In this document: piece after piece, positions 11,226 through 22,764 of the stretch
Layout of the letters: every line of letters starts with the position of its first letter
Position numbering within the stretch: the stretch's first letter is position 1
NCBI GenBank assembly: GCA_036346275.1
Contig: CM070718.1
Span: 53,510,188-53,574,187, forward strand
DNA from: Otatea glauca
Taxonomy: Eukaryota; Streptophyta; Magnoliopsida; Poales; Poaceae
Reading direction: 5' to 3'
Length of the DNA: 64,000 nucleotides
Made by a program: the position numbers and the translations under genes
Notes under the pieces: model-generated
The model's database searches: none
What the model saw: only the letters and a program-made list of their open reading frames with translations
What the model was told of the DNA's origin: nothing

Positions 11226-12242
11226 GAATAAGATCCCTGCTTTCAGCAAATCTTCCTTTCTGTACATATCAATGCCAAAGTAGCCTACTGGAGCGCTGCT
11301 CTTGTACATTCTAGCTGTAATCTGGATGTGTTGAAACCTTTCCATGGACTCAGTATGTCATGTTGCTGAATATCTTGTGTACTGGACTAGCGTGATCTCG
11401 ATCAGTTGCTGAACTTAATTGTTGTAGTTCAGAAATTTACAAGTCTGGTATAAGTTTCGGAGTTGCATCTTATGTAGACACGCAGAATCCTGTTTATTGC
11501 GAACTGAGCAAACTGCGGAACTTTCTGCATGTCTTACAAGCTGTTGATCTTCTCATCACCGACGAAGTAAAATTTAGCCAGTAACGGGTCTTGCCGTTCC
11601 TCAAGCTGAGTGCAACATTGTCGAAGGACTATATCAGATGACACGCAAACTTTTCCATGACGAACATGATTGCTACAGTTAGCTCTTTCATGACAAGCTC
11701 ATCATTGTAGGATGCAAATTCTAATTTCTGATCAGTTGTATGCAAAATGTCATGGTTGGATTACAAGCTCATGTGTTGGAAAACTTCCAGGCATGACTTC
11801 CTAAATTATGCCAAAAGTAGCAAATCATAAGATGACATCAAATCCTGGAGAACCTCGATTCATATGAAACAGCCAAATCTTGCAACTTTTCAATGTAACA
11901 TATCATAATGCTCTGTTCATAATGACAAGGTTTTGGGGGCTAACATAATTATGTACTGTTGTTCAGGTCCTCTTTAAATACACAATGCTCAGCAAATGAA
12001 ATCAATGTACAGAACAACAGCTTTCACACAAAAGAGAACAGAACAAACCGTTCGAGAGACTGTAAGTAGTACTATGATACATCTTGGGACATAAATAAGG
12101 CATTTGTTGTAGCTTTGTCAAAAAAAAAATAGTGCTAATTGTTTACAGCAAAGCAAGATGTTATATCAGCTTTTGGCTTTCTGGATGGAATAAACCCTGC
12201 TTTTGGCTTTCTGGATGGAATAAACCCTACTAAGGTTGTATA
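11226..12242 (+). other. 3' flank of the CBSX gene
   Basis: AT-rich sequence following the stop codon. Its first part presumably contains the 3' untranslated region, but I cannot place the polyadenylation site. A 30-bp perfect tandem duplication lies at 12169-12228. No other gene is seen. Confidence 0.5.
12169..12228. repeat. 30-bp tandem duplication
   Basis: The unit starting gcttttggctttctggatgg and ending aataaaccct is present twice in direct succession (12169 and 12199) with no visible difference, just outside the left LTR of the copia element. It is a recent local duplication. Confidence 0.85.
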
Positions 12243-12469
12243 TGTTATGAATAGCACTTGTATTTAGGGGTGAAAATGGGTCGGGTTTTTCCCGCCCGAT
12301 CCGGGACCTGATCCGGTCGGGACCGGATTCGGGATCGGATTTAACTATCCGGTCGGATCCGGGACGGGATCCGGATATTTAAATTCGGATCCAGGATCGA
12401 ATTCGGAACACCTAATATCCGAAAAAACTGGGACAGGATCCGGATATCCGGATTCTACTGGGCCAGGCA

Positions 12470-13085
12470 GCCAACCCAAATGGTGTAAGCAGCGTAACCC
12501 TAACTCCCTAACTCCAAACTCTCGTTCAGTCTTCCAGAGACTCCCAATCCCAGTCGCGCCTCCAGATCGCGTGGTGGCTCCCCCAATCTGGTCCAGGCGG
12601 CTGCTCCGTCCAGATCAGCGGCTACTCCGTCTAGATCGCCGGGCGGTGGTGTCCGCTCCCTCCAGATCGGCAGGCGGCGGCTATCCTCCAGAGTCCAGAT
12701 CGGCGGGCGACGGCTGTCCTCCAGAGTCTAGATCGGTGACTGCTGCCTCCAGGAGACGTCGGCCGCTCCCCCCAATCCGGTCCCCACGGTCGCTCCCCCC
12801 AGGCTCCGGCGGTCGCTCCCCCCACTACCCCGGCTGACCCCGCCCCCGTCCAGCGCTCCTCCCTGACCGATGGCTGCCCCCTCCCCAGTGTGTGGCTACC
12901 TCCTCCAGCGCCCTTCCTTGGATAGTCGGCTGCACCCTCCGGTCCAGCCTCCAGCGCCCCTCCCGGAGTCCCTGGTCAGCGGCTGCCCCTCCCTGAGTCC
13001 CTGGTCGATGGACGATGGCTGCCCCCTCTAGTGCCCCCCTCCCCTTCCAGCGAGCGTCCATGGCCGGATGGCCCGACCTAGAAGG
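12470..13085 (+). other. GC-rich leader of the hAT element
   Basis: GC-rich, CTCC-rich sequence with short internal direct repeats (cctccagagtc...agatcgg, two or three copies near 12660-12740). It lies where the untranslated first exon of an Ac-like transposase gene would be. Open frames here are Arg/Pro/Ser-rich, on both strands, and match nothing I know. 13086-14130 is AT-rich and intron-like, with a short direct repeat (tatgccagaggatggttagc at about 13856 and 13909). Confidence 0.4.
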
Positions 13086-14130
13086 GCGAAATGGTATGCA
13101 AAATCTAGCCTACCACTTGAAGCAGCAGAAAGCAATCCCTTGATGTATGAATGTGATATTTCTCATATTTAAATTTACATTTATCATATAGTTACATTAT
13201 TCAAACAGTACGATCAGCACCCATGTATATACATGGATGTTTTGATTAGAAATTAATCTCATAGTGAAAGATGATCTAGGAAGATGAAAGTATCTCATAA
13301 AAAAATGTGAGATTTCCCTGGAAGAAAATTCTGAGACCGTGAGTAAATTGCTTCTTTGGCTGTTGCTGTGGACCAATCATGCATGAATTTGTCTACAATC
13401 TTGCTTTTTATGTATTATACCCCATGAGTTCATTTAGAATACACTATCCATGCATAACGATCGAGTCAACCGATGAACCGAACCATTACTATAAGCTGAG
13501 TGAATCAATGTCCATTCTATCGAGTAAGTAGCAAAAGCAAGGGAATTCAGAAAGGGACAGTTTTGCTACTCCGTAATAACTTGATTACTTGGTTTGTTGT
13601 TGTTTATATTTGCAGGGGTTAGTGCTTGGAGTAAGGTGGTGACTGGTGAATTCTTGGCAGGGCAGTGTGGTATGTGTGGACATTGTGTTATCTTCTCTTG
13701 CTAGGTGATAAACAGATGTGCTAAATTATTTAATTTGATGTGCTGAATGTCTTGATATATTTCAAATTCTACAGCAAGAAATATGTGCTAACACATCATT
13801 CTGAACTAATTGCTAATTGAGCACATATGTTACTACTATAGTACTATCATATTGATATGCCAGAGGATGGTTAGCATTCTCTTTGATCCACTCTATGGTC
13901 ACTTAACATATGCCAGAGGATGGTTAGCATAATCTATTTGCACGGGATGGAACTCTAGTCATTTCTTTGCGTTGGCCTTGGATAAGGGATAACATTAGGA
14001 CATGAAGAGCACACTATGATATAATAGTTCTCTTTTACTAGTTAGTTTTCCCTTAAATCTCTGCATGCTAATTCATGTGTCTGTATGTATATTCCCAATG
14101 GTTTGTTACTTTGTCTACACTAGGAAGAAC

Positions 14131-16211
14131 ATGGCATCTGCATCAAGCACAAGTGCAAGTATAAGTGAAAGTGTATCATCCACAATGCCAAGTCAAACTA
14201 TCCCAACTATGGGTAGTGGGCCTAGTAGCACAGGAGATAAAAATCCTACTGCCATTGTGCATGTTGAAGATCCAGATGTTGAGCCTCAAGTAAAGAAACA
14301 AAAGAAGACCATATCACCTGTCTGGGAGTACTACACCAAGTATTCAGTGACATCTATGGAGGAAGGCAAGAAGGTTGTTCAACAATGGGCCAAATGCAAG
14401 CGTTGTGTTTACACAACTAGATGTGAGAGTGCCAATGGCACAAAGGTCTTCTGGAACCATTTGAGGAACAAACATAGCTTGAAGCCAGGCCAACAACAGC
14501 TCAAAGTAGAAAAGAATCATGAGGATGGTACAAGTGAGGTTGAGCCTTACAGGTATAACCAAGAATCCAGCTTGAGAAAATTTTATATGACAATAATCAT
14601 GCATGAGTACCCTTTCAATATTGTTGAGCATGAATATTTTGTTGAGTTCATAAAATCTCTATGTCCCAACTTTCAATAAAGAGCCGTGTCACTGTTAGGA
14701 AAGAACTAATGGATATCTTTGTAGAAGAAAGAGCAAATTGCTTGAATATTTTAAAACTGTTCAGTGTCGCTTTAGCATAACTATGGATATGTGGACATCA
14801 AATCATAACAAAGGATATGTGTGTCACTGTTCATTGGATCGATGATAATTGGTGCATTCAGAAAATAATTACCAATTTTATGCATGTAGGGGGGTCGACA
14901 TACGGGTGCTAAGCTGTCTGAATCATTTACTGCTGGCATTATGAGATGGTATATTGAGAAGAAAATATTTTCTCTAACTTTGGACAATGCATCAGCAAAT
15001 GAAGTGTGTGTTAAAGATGTAATTGCTGAATTGAAAACACATAGTCCCCTAATATGTGATGGGATGTTCTTCCATGCGAGATGTATGCGAGATGTGGTAA
15101 TCACATATTAAATCTTGTTGCTAGAGATGGTTTGCAAGAAATTGCATCTGTAGTTCATCATATTCGATTATTCATAGCAGCTGTAAAGGGTTCTCCATTA
15201 CAGTGGGAGGAGTTCCAGAAATGTGCATCTCAATGTCAATTGGATACAAAGAGGGGTGTCTCGTTAGATGTTGCAACGAGGTGGAATTCCACTTATATCA
15301 TGTTATGGGATGCTTTATATTATAGAAAAGCTTTTGAGCGGCTTGTGTGCATGGAACGCCGTAGGTATGAGAATATAGCTCCATCAATTGATGAATGGGA
15401 AAAGGCATTGACACTTTGTAAGTGCTTAAAGAAATTCAATGATGTTACTGAGCTATTCTCTGGTACTTTATATCCAACGGCAAATCTGTTTTATCCAAGT
15501 TTTTGTGATATTAAGCTTTTGATTTCTGAGTGGTGTTCTAGCAATGATACCACTATTAGTAAGATGGCATTAACTATGCATGCTAAATTTGAAAAGTACT
15601 AGAAGAAGTCAAATATTGCTCTTGCTGTGGCTTGCTTTCTTGACCCTAGGAGAAAGAGAAAGTGTATATAATTTTACATGAAAAAGTTTTACGGTCAGGT
15701 GTTGTATGAAGTTGAACTTGAAGAATTTACTAAGGTTGTCAAGCAGTTATATGATGCATATGCTTCTTCTTACTTAAAGAGTACTACTACACCTAGTGTC
15801 ACTTCTGAACCAAAAGATGATATTATGGAAGGAAATGATGAACTTGACAACTTCTTATATGATACACATTTGACTGATCTAGGTGATGCAAAAGACTTGG
15901 ATAAATACATGACAGAACCACCAATAAGGCTTGCTAAATCCAATCAGAAATTTGATATTTTATCATGGTGGAAAAACCAGCAAGATGTGTATCCAATTCT
16001 ATCACAAGTTGCTCGTGATGTGTTGTCCACGCAAGTGTCAACTGTTGCTTCTGTATCTGCGTTCAGTGCTGGTGGACGTGTCATTGATCCATTTCGCAGC
16101 CGCTTAGAACCTGAGATTGTAGAAGCATTGATCTGCACCAAGGATTGGGTAAAAGCATCTAGAAAAAGTGATAGTTTATGTTGTTTGTCAGTCCGTAATA
16201 TAATTGTGTAA
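14131..16211 (+). pseudogene. hAT transposase, broken
   Basis: Three collinear pieces. 14131-14679 opens with a Ser/Thr-rich N-terminus and a BED-type zinc finger (KCKRC...HLRNKH, C2H2). The start is taken at the ATG after a likely acceptor (ctacactag). 15081-15602 is the RNase-H-like middle (LDVATRWNSTYIML). 15678-16211 is the C-terminal hAT dimerisation region (WWKNQQDVYPILSQVARDVL). Between them reading continues in other frames (TLDNASANEVCV near 14980), so frameshifts and stops have accumulated; one stop replaces an expected Trp at 15600. The usually invariant Glu of the ASE-AFS motif is Val (ASVSAFS, near 16050). A functional hAT transposase cuts element ends in the nucleus; this copy cannot. 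Confidence 0.85.
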
Positions 16212-16785
16212 CAAAGTCTATTATTTACTGATATATATTTCTTTAAAATTTTCAGATTCTGGTAACAAGGTTGCATCTATAATCAATGATCTTGAGATTG
16301 TGGAAAAACCATTATTGCGAATACTTCTATTGTGGTATGACACTCCTTTCTACTTTAGTTAACAAAATTGTAGGATGAAGAAGAAATAGCTAATGATGAG
16401 GATTGAGGAGTCTACGTAATTGGTTCTCAAACCTTTCCTTTTGCTATTTTGAATGACAAAGAAAGTCACAGAACCTCCATGCTGTGTCAGAATGGTGATG
16501 CTGAGCTGCCTTTTTCCCATAGTGCTGAAACTTGAACGCTTGCATTTGTGATTGCTCCATGTAACAAATGTAATGTTGGTGTGATCGTATGGTAATTGGT
16601 AAACTGCACCTTTTTAGAGCTCAACATAAGATTCTAAATTCACTTCATCAGGTCTATATAGCGTGTTGTGTGCAATCCCTATATGCAGTTATTAATTTTT
16701 GAGAGTCATGCCAGTTTATATTCCTGTTGTATGAAAAATTGTTGTTCCTCCTAGAATACATATTGTCCTCTGGTTACTATCACAT

Positions 16786-16881
16786 AATAAATTGCCTACT
16801 AGAGACAATCTGAATAAGAGGAAGAAAGTTGATTTACATTGCTTGTTCTGTTCCGAATCTGAGTCAATCCAGCATTTGTCA
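16786..16881 (+). pseudogene. zf-RVT-like fragment of a LINE-type reverse transcriptase inside the hAT element
   Basis: One frame reads NKLPTRDNLNKRKKV and then LHCLFCSESESIQHL, the pattern of the zf-RVT region near the C-terminus of plant LINE-type polyproteins (KLPTRDNL, C-LC, E-HLF). It lies downstream of the hAT transposase and is very short. It is either an acquired fragment or part of a small nested insertion whose ends I cannot see. Confidence 0.5.
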
Positions 16882-17570
16882 ATTCAGGAATGCTCAGGAA
16901 TTGGCACTAAGGATGCTGAACACAGTATTGAGAAAAGCTGATTTCATCAATTGGGAAGATTGGAGGGGAGGAAGGCAGATTGATCTAATTCGAAGGGTGA
17001 TCAAGTGTATTTTGTGATGTAAACAAAGAACGGAAAAAAATGAGAGGCATGGTGCTGCTGTGGTGATCTCAATTGATGCATGCCATGGAGGTTACAAAAA
17101 CTTGTAATTTCATTTTTAGTAACTTTATCCGTATAACTTTATCCTTATATATGCGTGTCAGCGTGTGTGTATTATCCTTATTCATGTGCTTTGATTCAAT
17201 ATATATTACTTTATGTATATGTCTATTATCCGTATATCTTTATCTGTTCCCGATCCGAATCCGTTACATATCCGACCCATGCCCGTATCCCGAATTATCT
17301 GGATTCGTATCCGGATCCAGCTAGCCCGTATCCAGTTTCGAATCTAGGAAAAAATATGGGTTAGGATATGGGAAGAGCAATATCCGCCCGTATCCGATCC
17401 ATTTTCACCCCTACTTATATTGAACATGAGGTCAATGGGCTAGTATATATACATGTACATAAGGATATAGAAGGAAAGCCTATATAAGGCAATACCTATA
17501 CAAGGCTAGCAATATCTATACAAGGCAACTAGCAATCTCTTATATAAGGCAACTAGGATACTGTCTAACA

Positions 17571-17584
17571 CCCCCCCTCAAACT
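17571..17584 (-). other. polypurine tract of the copia element
   Basis: On the minus strand the sequence GTTTGAGGGGGGG directly precedes the LTR start TGTTAGACAG. A purine tract abutting the 3' LTR is the plus-strand primer site of LTR retrotransposons. Confidence 0.8.
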
Positions 17585-20500
17585 CATGGTAGATCACCAA
17601 CACTGAGTTTGGAGAGATAAAAGCTATGCTGAGTTCTAATCTGTGTCTTCGTGAAGAAGTCTGCCAACTGAAGCTCTCAAGGCACATACTGAAGAGCCAC
17701 AACCTGATCCTCTACCTTTGACCGCATGTAGTAAGCATCAACGCCAATATACTTAGTGAGCTCATGCTTCATTGGATCTCGAGCAATGCTAATAGCACCT
17801 ATACTGTCAAATAAAAGAGTAGGTGTAGAAACAGAAATACCAAAATTCTCAAGTAGCCACTGTAGCTAAGTAACCTCTGTTGTAAAAAAAGCCATAGCTC
17901 GCAACTCAGCCTCAGCACTCGAACGAGAAACTGTTGTCTGCTTCCTAGTCTTCTAAGTGATGAGAGAACCACCAAGAAAAACACAATAAGCAAAAAGAGA
18001 CCAACGATCAGAGTGATCACTAGCCCAGGTAGCATCGGAGTATGCCTGAAGTTGGAAGGACCTGGAGCGAGGAAAGAAAAGACGGTGAGAAATAGTTCCA
18101 CAAAGATATCGTAGAACACGAAGAAGATGACTATAGTGGAGCTAAGTGGGAGCAAAAATGAACTGACTCAAAATATGAACTGGATATAAAATGTCAGGAC
18201 GAGTGACACCAAGGTAAACAAGACTCCCAACAAGATGACGATAACGAGTAGGATCCTCAAGAGGTTCACCATCAGTAGGTCGAAGGTGAACATTGAGCTC
18301 CATAGGAGTCTCGGCTGTGCGCTGATCAGTGAGAGAAGCACGATCAAGAAGATCTTGAATATACTTCTCTTGGGATAGAAAGAAATCCTCAGGTGTAGAA
18401 GGGACCTCAATCCCAAGAAAGTAGCGAAGAGTACTCAGATTAGACATGAGAAACTACTCACTAAGATGTGCCTTCACAAAGCCAATATACTGAGAATCAT
18501 CTCCAGTAATGATCATGTCATCAACATATAGAAGAAGAGTCCGTCCAAGAGGTGAAGTGTGAACAAAGAGCGCAGGATCATGAGCACTAGCAGAAAAGCC
18601 AGCAGCAGTTATCACAGAAGAAAAATGCTCAAACCAGGCACGATGGGCTTGCTTGAGCCCATAAAGAGAGCGACAAAGCCGACAAACCATGCTCTCAGGA
18701 ACAGAATACCCCGGTGGTGGCTGCATAAAGGCCTCCTCACGTAGCTCACTATTAAGAGATGACCACTCACGAACAGAAGCCACAACAAGAAGAGTGCGAA
18801 CAGTGGTCATATAAGTCACAGGAGCAAAAGTCTTATTATAATCACGACCATACTCCTGCTGAAAATCACGTAACACGAGACGAGCCTTATAACGCTCAAG
18901 AGAACCATCAAAGCGAGTTTTAACCTTATAGACCCACTTGTATGTAATGGGACGGACACGTGGAGGAAGGGGCACAAGATCCCATGTGCCAGTGCGCTCA
19001 AGGGCAGCAAGCTCCTTTGCCATCGCATGCTGCCATTCCTGATGAATAATAGTATCACGGTAAGAAGTCGGCTCGGCAAGAACTGCACCAGCAAAGCCAA
19101 GACGCTCCAAGAGGCCAAATAGACTAATGATCGCAAAGAGCGTAGCGAGGAGGAGGCACTGAAGAAGGTGACTTAATAGGTACACCAGAAGAATCCTCAA
19201 CTTGCGAAAGATGAGTGTAGTATAGAGGACAAGAAGGAACAATGTCAGAAGAAACAGCTGAAGGAACAATGTTAGAAGAAACAGCTGAAGGAGGCACCAG
19301 AGGTGAAGACTCCTGTGGAGAGGTCGGCGAAGGAGACGCTAACCGTGGAAAAGGAAAAGTGACAACAGGAGTATTAGGAAAAGTCAGGAAAGAAAGTGAC
19401 TCGACAAGAGATACTGGAGTGGAAGAAGGACGAGGGTAGAAGGGACGAGACTCATCAAAAGTAACATCTCGAGAGATCCGCATCCGTCGGTTGGATCCCA
19501 ACAACGATATCCCTTATGCTCAGCACTATAGCCCAGAAAAACGCACTCAACAGACTGAGTAGTCAGCTTGGTGCGTTCGCGAGGTGCAAGGAGGACATAG
19601 CACACACACCCAAAGAAGCGAAGACTAGAATAATCAGGAGGCATACCACAAAGACGCTCCACTGGAATCCCACCCTGAAGAGCAGAAGAAGGCTGAATAT
19701 TAACCAAGTGGTAGTGAAAACAGCCTCAGCCCAAAAGTGAGGTGGAACAGCAGAAGCAAGTAAAAGAGCATGAGCTGTCTCAAGAAGATGACGATGCTTG
19801 CACTTAGCTACACCATTTTGAGCATAAACACCAGGATAGAAAAACTGAAAAAGAGTGCCCTGCGTAGCAAGTAAAGCACTAAGGTCTCCTGACAGATACT
19901 CTCCTGCCGAGTTAGCACGAAGAACACGAATGAGAGAATCAAATTGAGTATAGATCATGGTGGCAAAATTCTTATAGATGGATAAAACCTCACTACGAGA
20001 AGACATAAAATATATCTAGGTATGGCGAGAGAAATTACCTATAAAAAGAATATACTATCTATGACCTTTTTGAAACAAAAGGAGCCGGACCCCAAACATC
20101 AGAATGAACAAGATCAAAAGGACGCTAGGATACAAACTCACTGGAAGGATAGGGGAGTTGTAGCTGTTTACCAAGCTTACAACCTGCACAATCTAAAGAG
20201 GTATCACCAGACACAGATCCTAAAAGGCCACGATGAACTAAAGAAGATAGACGTGACCCACAAAGATATCCTAAACGGTGATGCCACTGAGCAAACGACC
20301 CGGTAGAAGATGCAACGGAGGCGAAAGCAGTAGAGGAGACTGAGAGACTGGCAGGGGCAGCAGAAGAAAGACGAAGCCAGTCAAGCTCCCAAGACATTGA
20401 GAGTCACGGTGGCGAGAGCCAGTCCCAACTAGAGACCCCATGCGACGATCCTGAACACAACAAGAGTCAGAATCAATGATAACACGATAGCCATGATCAG

Positions 20501-21843
20501 TGAGCTAGCCAGCGGATATAAGCTGCAACCTTAGTTTGGGAACATGAGAAACAACAGGAACATAAAAAGAGGGAGAAAAAAGAGTACCTCATCCTGCAAT
20601 AGAAAGAGAGGTCCCATCTGCAGTCTGAACAGTGATAGGAGCAACAAGAGGACTAATGGAATGAAGACACGTGGGATCAGAGGTCATATGAAAAGAAGTA
20701 CTAGAGTCAAGAATCCATGGTAAGATACCTGAAGAGGATGTAGAAGGTGGTTTCTCACTAGAAGACTAAGTAGCAGAACCAATAGAACCTGTCGGTGCAG
20801 AATTAGCCATGCGACGTAACAGCGTGAGAATCTCCTGAGTGGAGTCAGAACTAGTAGAGGTCTGCTGAGGGGAGGCACCCAAGAGTCCAGTGCCCTTAGA
20901 AGGGCGTCCACCTCAACGAGTAAAATCCTTCTTCCGGTAGCAGAACTGCTCCACATGTCCGTTCTTGTTGCAATAGGTGCAGTGAAGCCTTCCACCTCTA
21001 GTAGCCAACACTAGAGTAGGCACCACTGGTAGAGGAGTAGCACGAGGCACCGCCAGGATCGAAGAAGATACTAATAGGTGCGCACCACGAAGATGAGTCT
21101 CCTCAGTACGAATAAGCTGTAAGAGCCTTGAACAAGGTCACATGAGGATGGCGAGCAAGCAGCTGGGCATGAATCTACTCAAATTCAGCCTGAAGACGTG
21201 TCAGGAAGTCGTAGATGCGACGAAGCTCCAAATGAGAGTGCTGATGCTGGCAACAATGGTAAGTGTGGGAAACTTCCGGTACAAGAGAATCAAGCTGACA
21301 CCACACCGAGGATAGCTGTGCATAGAACTCATCCACGGTAGAATCACCGTGCTGCAGTGATTGCTCCTGTCGCACAACAGCAAGATACAAAGAATCGCCA
21401 GCAGGCTCATAGCGGTCGCGAAGATGCGCCCACATCAACTGGGCCGAAGACAAAGCGACAATATCACCAGTAAGATGCACCTCCATGCTAGCAACCAAAA
21501 TAGCAGAGACACGAGCATATTCATCAATCCATATCTTGTATACAGTAAATTGAGTATGAAAGTATACAGTAAATTGAGTCTGAAAAGATTCCATAGCATC
21601 AGCATAGTCATCAGATGCCTTTTGTTTAGCAGCATCATCGGCCTCCTTGGGAATAAAAGACGTGGCAGGGGGAGTAGGATGAGGCAGACAAGATAGCTTA
21701 CCAATAAGAAACTTCCAAAGACTCTGACCCCACATGTGAAGGCGCATATGAAGAACCTAGTCTCGATAATTTAGACCATCGAAGATAACCGGGCAGCGAG
21801 GAACAGAAACAGTCCCCGAAGAAGAATAAGAAGATGATGACAT
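17584..21843 (-). pseudogene. copia gag-pol polyprotein, broken
   Basis: Minus-strand order: gag from ATG 21843 (VPRCPVIFDGLNYRD, UBN2 region to 21175), zinc knuckle near 20930-20990 (CTYCNKNGHVEQFC), protease near 20700 (WILDSSTSFHM; the active-site DSG is DSS), GAG-pre-integrase 20125-20397 (WHHRLG...CAGCKLGK), integrase core 19563-20050, reverse transcriptase 18454-19269 (YKARLVLRDF, YVDDM box intact), and RNase H 17584-18447. Several stops sit where Trp is expected (TAG for TGG). All three integrase acidic residues are replaced: Asp by Asn near 20035, Asp by Asn in RANSAGEY, and Glu by Lys in QNGVAKCKH. The product would normally replicate and insert the element; this copy is dead. A 24-bp in-frame duplication lies in gag at 21539-21586. 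Confidence 0.9.
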
Positions 21844-22624
21844 TTTTTTCTCTTTTTTCTTACCAAAAAGAAGCCAGAGCCGATCTGGACTTATAGAACT
21901 GGAGTCGAAAAACATAATTCAATTCAGTTTTGAGATCTGAATGAAGCTCGGGGCGACTGGACTTCACGGGGGCGCAGTTTGGGAGAGCAACAGAGAGCAA
22001 CCGGAGGGACATAGGGGGTGGCCAGCTTGGGTCACTGGCCTCGCGGGCTGGCACGGAGGCCATAGGTTGCGACACCGACGGGTGGGCAACACGTGCGGTT
22101 GAGCCGCGGAGGACCGGCACAAAGGGCTGAAGCGGACATCCGCTGACAGCGGTCGGCGGCCGAGGGCAGCTGAACGCAAGCGATAGTTGGCGGCCAAGGG
22201 AGATGCGGCTGGTGGCCGAACGTGGTCAATCGACAGGGGACGACCGAACACGGTTGGTGGGCTGGTGGAGAGAAGCCTCGGCGGCTGCAGCCCACACAGC
22301 GGATGGTGGCCTCGTCGGTGGCGGCCCCAGACGGCGACGATGACTTCCGAAGAGGCAGCTGGCCGACAGAGGAGCTCGGGGTGGCCGACAACGCAGATGA
22401 TGACCTGAGTAGAGATGCAGATGTCTTGGCTCAGAGTGAAGACCAGCAACTCAAGCCTCGGGTGGAGCGGAACGTTGACGCGGAGGAGGCCAACGGGGAG
22501 CTCGGGAAGGCCAGTGACACCTACGGTGACTGAGTGGCCGATGGTGCAGACGGCTGAAGGAGGAGAGGATTCGGGAGGGCGCAAGTGCATCGCCGGTAAA
22601 AAAACTCTTAACCCTAAAAACTTC
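21844..22624 (-). other. GC-rich leader of the copia element
   Basis: Untranslated region between the primer-binding site and the gag start at 21843. It is GC-rich with overlapping open frames on both strands (for example 21964-22590) that resemble no protein family I know. It is comparable to the leader at 1640-2640. Confidence 0.55.
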
Positions 22625-22636
22625 GCTCTGCTACCA
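22625..22636 (-). other. primer-binding site (tRNA-Met type)
   Basis: The minus strand reads TGGTAGCAGAGC immediately after the LTR end ATAACA. This differs at one base from the plant initiator-Met tRNA site TGGTATCAGAGC, where minus-strand DNA synthesis of copia elements starts. Confidence 0.85.
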
Positions 22637-22764
22637 TGTTATGAATAGCACTTGTATTGAATATGAGGCCAATGGGCCGGTATATATACATGTACATGAG
22701 GATATAGAAGGAAAGTCTATATAAGACAATACCTATACAAACTAGTATAGTGCCAGTACTAACG
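22637..22764 (-). repeat. 5' LTR of the copia element
   Basis: It starts TGTTATGAATAG and aligns with the left LTR to CCTATACAA near 22740. There the left LTR has about 47 extra bases, after which both share an AACTAG..ATA.TG block and a CTAAC end. The outer boundary is therefore approximate. Confidence 0.75.

Larger units (their letters stand above)
12265..17413 (+). mobile_element. hAT (Ac-like) transposon, 5.1 kb, inserted in the copia LTR
   Basis: The left end TAGGGGTGAAAATGGGTCGG and the reverse complement of the right end, TAGGGGTGAAAATGGATCGG, are inverted repeats with one mismatch. The flanks CTTGTATT (12257-12264) and CTTATATT (17414-17421) form an 8-bp duplication with one mismatch. 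Ends of the TAGGG-TGAAA type are close to those of Ac. Subterminal regions are rich in ATCCGGAT-like words at both ends. Inside are a GC-rich leader, a broken transposase gene and a LINE-like fragment. Confidence 0.92.
12243..17570 (-). repeat. 3' LTR of the copia element, interrupted by the hAT element
   Basis: The LTR is in two parts, 12243-12264 and 17414-17570, about 171 bp after removing the hAT insertion and its duplication. It starts TGTTATGAATAG and ends CTGTCTAACA (terminal TGTTA/TAACA). The same words follow one another without interruption in the right LTR from 22637 (TGTTATGAATAGCACTTGTA then TTGAATATGAGG), which proves the split. Confidence 0.85.
12243..22764 (-). mobile_element. 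Ty1/copia retrotransposon, decayed, with a hAT element in its 3' LTR
   Basis: Minus-strand order from right to left: 5' LTR (22637 to about 22764), primer-binding site (22625-22636), GC-rich leader, gag, protease, integrase, reverse transcriptase, RNase H, polypurine tract (about 17571-17584) and 3' LTR (12243-17570, split by the hAT element 12265-17413). The gag-integrase-RT order is diagnostic of copia. The right LTR lacks about 47 bp present in the left one. GTATA occurs at 12238-12242 and 22745-22749, which would be a 5-bp duplication only if the right LTR ended at 22744; alignment instead suggests an end near 22763. Confidence 0.88.

Noticed and set aside
12571..13061. Open frames rich in Arg, Ser and Pro on both strands
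   Set aside because: GC-rich leader of the hAT element with short direct repeats; no conserved domain.
21860..22648. Several long open frames in both directions
   Set aside because: GC-rich leader of the copia element; frames on both strands are equally open and none resembles a protein I know.
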